Positions 25,309 to 32,262 of a stretch of DNA of 64,000 nt are shown here, in pieces (position 1 is the first letter of the stretch; the number at the start of each line of letters is the position of its first letter). The notes beneath the pieces were generated by a model. The model searched no databases. It had not been told where the DNA came from and was given only the letters and a program-made list of their open reading frames with translations. The stretch is from JAHRAW01 sp965249835 (lineage in GTDB: Bacteria > Pseudomonadota > Gammaproteobacteria > Arenicellales > Poriferihabitantaceae): the NCBI GenBank assembly GCA_965249835.1, contig CBDFMY010000001.1, forward strand, positions 186,001 through 250,000. The letters are read 5' to 3'. The translations under genes and the position numbers were made by a program.

Positions 25309-25595
25309 AAAAACTCATTTATACGGTGATCATTGTTGTGGTCGCGTTGTTCGGGCTGACCTTTAGTTACAAAAACTACCAGCCGGTAGAAATCAATTAT
25401 TACTTCGGACTTAATTTCCACGGACAGTTGCCGCTGTTACTGTTCCTTACTTTTGCGCTGGGTTTGCTGGTGGGTTATTTGATCGCGTTGTTTCACCGCC
25501 TTACCGCCCGCCGTAAATCAGCCCGCCGTAAATCAGATAGCATAAAAATAGATCCGGCCATCACGCCGGTGCGAGATGTGGTTGGTTCGGCATAA
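25305..25595 (+). CDS. lapA: Lipopolysaccharide assembly protein A (DUF1049)
   Basis: 96 residues with two membrane segments (about 3-21 and 42-65) separated by a short loop with NYQPVEINYYFG, the DUF1049 pattern. A basic cytoplasmic tail (RRKSARRKSD, with a small duplication of ARRKS) follows. LapA works with LapB in the inner membrane to control LpxC turnover through FtsH and so LPS output. Order ihfB-lapA-lapB is conserved in gammaproteobacteria and secures the call. It overlaps ihfB by 4 bp. Confidence 0.9.
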   Translation: MKKLIYTVIIVVVALFGLTFSYKNYQPVEINYYFGLNFHGQLPLLLFLTFALGLLVGYLIALFHRLTARRKSARRKSDSIKIDPAITPVRDVVGSA

Positions 25596-25667
25596 CATCC
25601 GGCGCAACCAAACTCCAACCAATTCGCAATCAACTTTGGCGAACTTGCCAGGAATTATTCGAGAATT

Positions 25668-26873
25668 ATGATGGACCCACTCTGGCTACTCCTGCTATTG
25701 CCCGCCGCCGCCGTCGGCGGGTGGATTATGGCGAAGCGCGAGCCAAGCACCACGGCAACAGCACGCACGAAAAAACTCCCCGAAGCCTACTTCAAGGGGT
25801 TGAGTTTTTTATTGAACGAGCAACCCGACAAGGCATTGCAGGTGTTTCTTGAAGTGGTGGAAGTGGACTCGGAGACCGTGGAGATACACCTTGCCCTCGG
25901 CAATTTGTTTCGCCGCCAGGGCGAAATCGATCGGGCGACTCGAATTCATCAAAACCTCGTGGCGCGTTCCGACCTCGGGCAAGAATTGCGTGCGCTGGCG
26001 TTATATGAGTTAGCGCAGGACTATTTCAAAGCCGGTTTGTTCGACCGCGCCGAAAACCTGTTTCAGGAATTGCGCCGGGTGCCGGAACACCACGAACAGG
26101 CAAGTCGTTTCCTGTTGCAGATTTATGATCAGGAAAAGGAATGGAACAACGCCATCCTCGTCGCCGAAGAGTTGACCCGCACCGCCAACCTGGACTTGTC
26201 AACCTCCCTCGCCCAATACTGTTGCGAACTGGCCGAGCAGGCAATCACCGAAGGCAAATACGCGCACGCCGAGCAGCAACTGGAAGCCGCGTTTCGTTAT
26301 GACCCGCACTGCGTTCGTGCGGTGATTCAATCGGGACGACTGGCGTCCATGCGCGGTAGCCACAACAACGCCATCGCCATCTGGCGCGGTCTGGAACACT
26401 GGGCGCCGGAAGCCCTCGGCGAAGTGGTTGACCATGTTGCCAACAGTTACGCGGAACTCGGCGATCAAAAAAACTACCGGATTTTTCTTGAAAACGCTTT
26501 TGAAAGCAGCCCGGATTCGCGGATAATGACCGCGCTGGTGGAACTCGCCAAACAAGAAAAAGAAGGCGAAACCGGTCAGGCGTTGCTACTTAAACTGGTG
26601 CGCAAGTATCCGAGTATGGAAGGGTTGCGCGAGTTGATTAAGTCCCGCGCCGCCGACAATCGTTCGGCGCGAGAGAAAAAAGATTTCACCGTGCTGGCGG
26701 AACTGCTTTCCAAAGTGGTGGGGCCGGGGCGGGGATACCATTGCCACACCTGCGGGTTCACCAGCAATTCCCTGCACTGGCAATGTCCCGGATGCAAAGG
26801 TTGGGGGAGCGTGCAAAAACGAACGCCGTCAAGGGACGAACATCAGCCGCACGTGGCAGGCGGTGCGGCGTAA
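25668..26873 (+). CDS. lapB: Lipopolysaccharide assembly protein B (YciM), TPR protein
   Basis: 401 residues. The N-terminal membrane anchor is LWLLLLLPAAAVGGWIM. Tandem tetratricopeptide repeats follow (about residues 35-340), and a C-terminal rubredoxin-like zinc ribbon has paired Cys (CHTCGF and CPGCKGWGS, about 362-382). LapB is an adaptor that presents LpxC to FtsH and coordinates LPS synthesis. The 72-bp gap after lapA contains no hairpin, so co-transcription is likely. The region after it holds dispersed repeats. Confidence 0.95.
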   Translation: MMDPLWLLLLLPAAAVGGWIMAKREPSTTATARTKKLPEAYFKGLSFLLNEQPDKALQVFLEVVEVDSETVEIHLALGNLFRRQGEIDRATRIHQNLVARSDLGQELRALALYELAQDYFKAGLFDRAENLFQELRRVPEHHEQASRFLLQIYDQEKEWNNAILVAEELTRTANLDLSTSLAQYCCELAEQAITEGKYAHAEQQLEAAFRYDPHCVRAVIQSGRLASMRGSHNNAIAIWRGLEHWAPEALGEVVDHVANSYAELGDQKNYRIFLENAFESSPDSRIMTALVELAKQEKEGETGQALLLKLVRKYPSMEGLRELIKSRAADNRSAREKKDFTVLAELLSKVVGPGRGYHCHTCGFTSNSLHWQCPGCKGWGSVQKRTPSRDEHQPHVAGGAA

Positions 26874-27290
26874 ATTGTGCCGGACATTGCCCACTGTTGC
26901 TGTTTGATGCCACCACATACTGGACAAATCGGGCAACAGTTTGGCGATGGATGGTCGTTATGGTCGTTATGCTGTTTAGTGTAGTGTTTTGTGTTCTGTT
27001 GCGCACAAAACCAGCGGCTTCGCCGCATAATGAGTCCGGCTGCGCCAGACGACATATTCCACTGGATTGCCCGGAACAAGTCGGGCAATGACGGGTTGGG
27101 GAGGCAATGGTGAATCGGAAGGTAATAAGTCTTTTTGAGAAGACAATGGTAAATAAGTGTCACGCAAAGCGTGACACTAAAACGTGCTCTGGCGTAGCCG
27201 AACTCCTTATAATCCAGACAAACACTGCGCGTCGTATTTTCGTTGTCAGGCCCACAGAAGTTTTGCTATTTACTCTATTCTCTCAATCAC
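26874..27290. repeat. Repeat-derived intergenic region between lapB and ugd
   Basis: No gene is supported. It includes degraded pieces of the dispersed element: GGATTGCCCGGAACAAG with GTCGGGCAATGACG (about 27060-27093), GAGAAGACAATGGTAAAT (27135-27153), and the palindrome AGTGTCACGC-AAA-GCGTGACACT around 27157-27177. A fragment resembling repeat family 2 (TTTTCGTTGTCAGG) lies near 27237-27250. Confidence 0.6.
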
Positions 27291-27294
27291 CAGA

Positions 27295-27440
27295 GCGTGC
27301 AGGGACGCACGCTGGCGCGTGGAAACAGGATGTTTCCCCCGCGCCGGGGGTGCGGGGGGGGTATCCCCCCCGCAAAGCGCGAGCACGCGCAAGCGAACCT
27401 TTGCATATCAGCCACAGGTTACTCGGCGGCGTAAGCCGCC
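27295..27440. other. Cluster of perfect hairpins upstream of ugd
   Basis: Successive inverted repeats: GCGTGC/GCACGC (27295-27312), GGAAAC/GTTTCC (27321-27337), CCCCGC/GCGGGG (about 27337-27357), GGGGGGG-TAT-CCCCCCC (27355-27371), GCGCG/CGCGC (about 27378-27391) and GGCGGC/GCCGCC (27425-27440). The third and fourth share bases and are alternatives. There is no T run after them. They could form a structured leader for ugd or be a mobile palindrome cluster. Confidence 0.6.
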
Positions 27441-27503
27441 GCCGATGCCCTTCGTACACCACTGACATCGTTGTCGCTCACTTGCCGCAACTGACCTGAA
27501 TCA

Positions 27504-28853
27504 ATGAACCTCACCGTCATCGGCACCGGATATGTCGGGCTGGTCACCGGCGCGTGCCTTGCGGAAATGGGTAACCATGTGGTTTGCGTGGATAACGATG
27601 CGGACAAAATCCATGAATTACAACGCGGGGTTCTACCGATTTACGAGCCGGGGCTTGAGCAGTTCGTGCATGACAACGCCGCGATGGAACGATTGCAATT
27701 CACCACCGATATCAACCACGGCATCGATCACGGCGAAGTAATATTCATCGCAGTCGGCACCCCGCCGCGGCAAGACGGCTCGGCGGACTTGCAGCAGGTT
27801 CTCGCGGTGGCTGAAGCCGTCGGTGCGCGTATAGCCGCAAACAACGACTCGGAGGTTGAACGCTATCGCGTGGTGGTGACTAAATCCACCGTGCCGGTCG
27901 GCACTGCGGAAAAGGTGCGCACGGTCATTGCCAACGCCATCAAAAAACGTGGTTTGGATATTTCTTTCGGTATGGTCTCCAACCCGGAATTTCTCAAACA
28001 AGGCGCGGCGGTGGATGATTTTATGAAACCCGACCGCATCATCATCGGCGCAACCGACCAGCGCCCGCTCGGCATCATGCGTAAACTATACGCGCCATTC
28101 AATCGCAATCACGAGCGCGTCATCATCATGGACATCGCTTCCGCCGAGTTGACCAAATACGCCGCCAACGCCATGCTCGCCACGAAAATTTCCTGTATGA
28201 ACGAGATGTCCAATCTCGCCGAACACTTGGACGCCGACATTGAGTCGGTGCGGGTTGGCATCGGCGCCGACCCGCGTATCGGTTATGCTTTTATTTACTC
28301 CGGTTGCGGTTACGGCGGCTCCTGCTTCCCCAAGGATGTGCGGGCATTGCGGCGAACCGCAGCGGATGCCGATTATGACGCGCGCATTCTCGGTGCGGTG
28401 GAATCAGTGAACGAAGCGCAGAAACACAAACCCGTGGAAAAAGCGGTGCGACACTTCGGCGAAGAATTATCCGGCAAACGCTTTGCCCTGTGGGGGCTTG
28501 CTTTCAAACCCGACACCGATGACATGCGCGAAGCACCGAGCCGCGTGGTGCTGGAAGACTTGTGGGCGCGCGGTGCCACCGTTCACGCGTTTGATCCGGC
28601 GGCTACCGATCAGGCGCGCCGTTTGTATGGCGACCGGGATGACCTTGTGCTTTACAGCGACGACCCTTACGATGCGCTGAACGATGCCGATGCGTTGATC
28701 GTGGTTACCGAATGGCGCGTGTTGCGCGCCGCCGACCCGATGCGCATCAAGTCAACGATGCGCGGTGATGTGGTGATTGACGGGCGTAACATTTACGACC
28801 CGGCGGCGATTCGCGGCGCCGGACTGATTTATTATGGTATCGGCCGACGCTAA
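27504..28853 (+). CDS. ugd: UDP-glucose 6-dehydrogenase
   Basis: 449 residues. Ugd oxidises UDP-glucose twice with NAD+ to UDP-glucuronate, a precursor for capsule, exopolysaccharide or LPS sugars. It has the N-terminal Rossmann motif GTGYVGLVTGACLAEMG, the central domain with KSTVPVGTAEKV, the catalytic Cys274 in GYGGSCFPKD, and the C-terminal UDP-binding domain with FKPDTDDMREAPS. No clear Shine-Dalgarno precedes the ATG. Its 3' end overlaps the heptose kinase gene by 20 bp, so the three sugar genes are an operon. A structured leader lies upstream. Confidence 0.96.
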   Translation: MNLTVIGTGYVGLVTGACLAEMGNHVVCVDNDADKIHELQRGVLPIYEPGLEQFVHDNAAMERLQFTTDINHGIDHGEVIFIAVGTPPRQDGSADLQQVLAVAEAVGARIAANNDSEVERYRVVVTKSTVPVGTAEKVRTVIANAIKKRGLDISFGMVSNPEFLKQGAAVDDFMKPDRIIIGATDQRPLGIMRKLYAPFNRNHERVIIMDIASAELTKYAANAMLATKISCMNEMSNLAEHLDADIESVRVGIGADPRIGYAFIYSGCGYGGSCFPKDVRALRRTAADADYDARILGAVESVNEAQKHKPVEKAVRHFGEELSGKRFALWGLAFKPDTDDMREAPSRVVLEDLWARGATVHAFDPAATDQARRLYGDRDDLVLYSDDPYDALNDADALIVVTEWRVLRAADPMRIKSTMRGDVVIDGRNIYDPAAIRGAGLIYYGIGRR

Positions 28854-29799
28854 CTTGAAAAAACTTGCCGCGGGCAAAGTTCTCGTGGCCGGGGATGTCA
28901 TGCTCGACCGATATTGGTTTGGGCAGGTGGAACGCATTTCGCCGGAAGCACCGGTGCCGGTGGTGCAGGTTGTCGCCAGCGAGGAGCGCATCGGCGGTGC
29001 CGGCAATGTGGCATGCAACATCACTTCGCTGGGCGGACAATGTACATTGTTGGCGGTGGTCGGCGATGATGAAGCCGGTGGCAAGGTGGCGGAAATCGCA
29101 ACGCATTCCGGTATCGCGCATCAGTTGGTGTTGGATGACACCGCCAAGACCACCATCAAGTTGCGCGTGTTGTCGCGTAATCAGCAGTTATTGCGTGCGG
29201 ATTTTGAATCACCGCCCGCTAGCGCGGCACTGGATGAAGTCACCGAGCAGTTTTCCGGTTTGCTCGCCGAGCATCAGGCGGTGGTGTTGTCGGATTACGG
29301 CAAGGGCGGACTTGATCACATCGAAGATCTAATTAAACTTGCGGCGAAAAAACGCATTCCGGTGCTGGTGGATCCCAAAGGCGGCAACTTCGCCAGATAC
29401 CGGGGTGCGAATATAGTCACGCCGAATCGAATGGAATTTGAACAAGTGGCGGGGACAGTGGTGGATGACGATGACATGGAAGCCAAGGCGAATCAGTTAA
29501 TAGAGCAACATAACTTTGATAAATTGCTGGTTACTTTGAGCGATCGCGGCATGGCGTTGTTTGCCAAACAATGCGCACCGATTCTCCGCAAAGCGCGCGT
29601 GCGGGAAGTGTATGACGTCAGCGGTGCCGGCGATTCGGTCATCGCGGTGATGGCAATGGCAACCGCGGCCGGCATTGAAGATGACATTGCGCTGGAACTC
29701 GCCAACAGCGTGGCCGGGGTGGTGGTGTCCAAACTGGGGACCGCCACCGCCACCATTGAAGAATTACAAGCAGCCCTCAAGCGCGACTACCCGCGATGA
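28834..29799 (+). CDS. hldA: D-glycero-beta-D-manno-heptose-7-phosphate kinase (RfaE domain I only)
   Basis: 321 residues of the PfkB/ribokinase fold, with GDVMLDRYWFGQVERISPEA near the N-terminus, the GGAGNVA substrate loop, and DVSGAGDSV as the catalytic-base and anion-hole motif. It phosphorylates heptose-7-phosphate at C1 in LPS inner-core heptose synthesis. E. coli HldE is about 477 residues because it is fused to an adenylyltransferase; here only the kinase half is present, so the nucleotidyltransferase (HldC/RfaE2) must be elsewhere or supplied otherwise. It overlaps ugd by 20 bp and hldD by 4 bp. Confidence 0.93.
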   Translation: MVSADANLKKLAAGKVLVAGDVMLDRYWFGQVERISPEAPVPVVQVVASEERIGGAGNVACNITSLGGQCTLLAVVGDDEAGGKVAEIATHSGIAHQLVLDDTAKTTIKLRVLSRNQQLLRADFESPPASAALDEVTEQFSGLLAEHQAVVLSDYGKGGLDHIEDLIKLAAKKRIPVLVDPKGGNFARYRGANIVTPNRMEFEQVAGTVVDDDDMEAKANQLIEQHNFDKLLVTLSDRGMALFAKQCAPILRKARVREVYDVSGAGDSVIAVMAMATAAGIEDDIALELANSVAGVVVSKLGTATATIEELQAALKRDYPR

Positions 29800-30821
29800 T
29801 CGTGGTTACCGGCGGCGCCGGATTCATCGGCTCCAATCTGGTGAAGGCGTTAAACCATCGCGGCTACGATGACATCGTGGTGGTCGACCAACCCGGTGCC
29901 GAGCAATCCGGCAACCTCGCCGACCTCACCATCCGCGACTTTATCGACAAGCATGAATTTCTTGCGGCGGTACAAGGCAGGCGATGGCACGGCAAAAATT
30001 CTGTGTCGGCGGTGTTGCATCAAGGCGCATGCACCGACACCATGGCCACCGATGATGCATACCTAATGGAAAATAATTTTGCGTATTCCAAAGCGTTGTA
30101 TCATTTTTGCGCCGAGCATCGCGCACAATATATTTATGCGTCGTCGGCGTCGGTGTATGGCGGCGGTGATGTGTTTGTAGAAGCATCGCAAAATGAATCG
30201 GCGTTGAACGGTTATGCCCAATCGAAACTGCGGTTTGATGAATTCGTTCGAGCACAAGATGAAGGGTCCGATGCAAAATTTCAGTGCGTGGGTCTGCGTT
30301 ATTTCAATGTGTATGGTCCGCGCGAGCAGCACAAAGGAAAAATGGCTTCGGTGCCATGGCATTTTTTCAATCAGTATCAGCAGGACGGTAAAGTGCGGTT
30401 GTTCGAAGGTAGCGGTGGCTACGCCAATGGCGAACAGCGGCGCGACTTTGTTTCGGTGGAGGACATAGTCGCGGTCAATTTATTTTTTCTGGAGCACCCG
30501 TCCACAAGCGGCATCTATAACACCGGCACCGGCCAAAGCCGGAGTTTCAACGAAGTAGCCGTGGCGGTGTTGAACGCATGCCGCCGAGGCCGCGGCGCTA
30601 CGCAAACATCCCTCGAACAAGCACTTGCCGACGGCGAGATTTCCTATATCCCCATGCCCGACGCGTTGCACGGCAAGTATCAAAGTTACACTCAAGCCAA
30701 TCTTGACCAACTCCGCGCCGCCGGCTACACCGAAAACTTTTTGGATGTGCCGCAAGGGGTTGGTAGTTATATTGATGAGTTATCTGCTCGGTCGTGTGTG
30801 GCATCCGCAAATCCAGATTAA
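29796..30821 (+). CDS. hldD: ADP-L-glycero-D-manno-heptose 6-epimerase
   Basis: 341 residues, short-chain dehydrogenase fold. It has the NADP-binding TGGAGFIGSNLVKAL, the active-site Tyr-x3-Lys in NGYAQSKLRFDEFV, and the HldD-specific stretch REQHKGKMASVPWHFFNQY and NGEQRRDFVSVEDI. It epimerises ADP-D,D-heptose to ADP-L,D-heptose, the last step before LPS core heptosylation. The N-terminus is coupled to the kinase gene (4-bp overlap). A hydrophilic loop near residues 262-275 (RRGRGATQTSLEQ) resembles the family's variable region. It is convergent with the giant gene across a repeat-filled gap. Confidence 0.96.
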   Translation: MIVVTGGAGFIGSNLVKALNHRGYDDIVVVDQPGAEQSGNLADLTIRDFIDKHEFLAAVQGRRWHGKNSVSAVLHQGACTDTMATDDAYLMENNFAYSKALYHFCAEHRAQYIYASSASVYGGGDVFVEASQNESALNGYAQSKLRFDEFVRAQDEGSDAKFQCVGLRYFNVYGPREQHKGKMASVPWHFFNQYQQDGKVRLFEGSGGYANGEQRRDFVSVEDIVAVNLFFLEHPSTSGIYNTGTGQSRSFNEVAVAVLNACRRGRGATQTSLEQALADGEISYIPMPDALHGKYQSYTQANLDQLRAAGYTENFLDVPQGVGSYIDELSARSCVASANPD

Positions 30822-30825
30822 AATA

Positions 30826-31155
30826 AATTGTTACGCGTAGCGTGACACTAAAACGGCGTTGATCTGGCGTAGCGTGACACTTATTTACCATTGTCTTCTC
30901 AAAAGGAATCACACTTTGCAATTCACCACTACCCCCCAACCCGTCATCCTCGCCGGTAGGCGGGGATCCAGAGTGGCGGCGCAAGCCGCCTGGTGAGTCT
31001 CGCTACGCAACATAGCGACGACGCGCAACACTACACGGCACAACGACCATGGCGACGAAAAAATCGCGGGAGCGCCATGAATTGATTGGCGCGAGCGAAG
31101 CGAACCCGAAGGGCGCGTATCAAGGATGATACGCACAAAGACAAGCGCAAAAAAA
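30826..31155. repeat. Repeat-filled gap between hldD and the giant gene
   Basis: It holds a near-perfect palindrome (about 30830-30846), a fragment around GCGTAGCGTGACACTTATTT, a forward partial element (30890-30972, ACCATTGTCTTCTCAAAA to CGGGGATCCAG), and the 80-bp repeat copy 2. No terminator with a T run is obvious for the giant gene's 3' end, although a run of As at 31149-31155 reads as Ts on the minus strand. Confidence 0.7.
31058..31136 (+). repeat. Dispersed 80-bp repeat, copy 2
   Basis: Near-identical inverse counterpart of 4748-4828, with a few substitutions. It ends about 20 bp from the stop codon of the giant gene. Its internal inverted repeat GCGTATCA/TGATACGC could form a short hairpin in the giant gene's 3' untranslated RNA. 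Confidence 0.8.
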
Positions 31156-32262
31156 TTAAAAAGTTATCGTCCCATCCAAAACAATCCTCTGCTCAACCTC
31201 ATCAATGCTCTCCCGACGCTCGGTAACCAATTTCACATCAAACAACGGGGCGAGTTTCCACGCCAGGCCAAGCCGATAAGTGTCGCCGTTATTGCCGAGC
31301 GTTATCTCACTGTATGGCGTCAGGAGTCCGTGGCCACCGGGGCCGCTCATGCCATAGCCAAGACGTATATCCAAACGCGGGGCGTATTTCTGCGGCTCCG
31401 CGTCCTCATCGTCATCACGCAAATCCCGTTGCCAGAATTCTTGCAGGATACGGTCGGTCTCGCCATATCCTGGCGTCAGACTAAATGACAGTCCCCGCCC
31501 GTGCGGCGACCCCTGGAATTTGATCAGCCCGCTGACTCCCCACTCATCGGTATCACCCTTGTCGCGCACCAGACCGCGCACCTTGCCTTCCAGCGTCAAA
31601 CCTCTGGCGGCATCAACATAGCGCAACCCGCCACCGACCTCGTTGCCGGCACCGGTATTGCCGGCACCACCGTCATAACGAAGCCCGCCTTGCCAATTCA
31701 AATCCAAGCGTGCGCCGTTGTTCAAAGACCAACTCCGGGTGGCTTCCAGCGTCAGGCGCAAGCGACTGACATCCAGTTCCATAGCCGCGATTTGCTCACC
31801 GCCGGCCACGATCAATTCGCTGTGCAACGCTTCCGCCTTCACTCGCAGGTTGGTGGCGCCGACATCCGGCAGGGGACCGCTCCCGCCCACAGCAAAGGTG
31901 CGTAAATCCAGATCGCTTGACGCGTGTCGCAGAGGATTGTCTTCGTCAGTGATTTTCAGTTCGCCATCGCCATAGCCGAGCGTCGCCCAGAAATCCATCT
32001 GCCCCGAAGTCCAGCCCATATACGGATGAACGCTGGTCATATCCACTTGATATTCGCCACTGGCATCGTCGCGACCAGCGGTCTGCGGCGTGTGGTAGTT
32101 GCGATAATCCACATCGGCACGACTCCAGGACAAAGCGACCCCGGCGATCATGTCATCCATGTGCGCATCGGCGCCCAGATGCAGACTCAAGAAATCACCA
32201 TCCCAGTCGAACCGGTCGGAGCCGCTGAGCTCGCGATAATCACCCGCGCCCCAGAAGGTCGG
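31156..32262 (-). other. C-terminal autotransporter beta-barrel of the giant protein
   Basis: About 368 residues beginning at PTFWGAGDYRELSG. Alternating hydrophobic and polar strands with aromatic girdle residues (FLSLHLGADA, IAGVALSWSRADVDY, FWATLGYGDGELKI, RLGLAWKLAP) end in VLDGTITF, the terminal Phe recognised by the BAM machinery. The pattern FWGAGDYRELSG with DWDGDFLSLHLGAD is known from proteobacterial autotransporter barrels attached to long repeat passengers. A helical linker (about 32263-32535, containing ILSEVARTMADQNVGVVARR) leads into it. Confidence 0.85.

Noticed and set aside
27107..27499. Coding ORF of 130 codons upstream of ugd
   Set aside because: It runs through repeat fragments and a hairpin cluster, with no ribosome binding site or family pattern.
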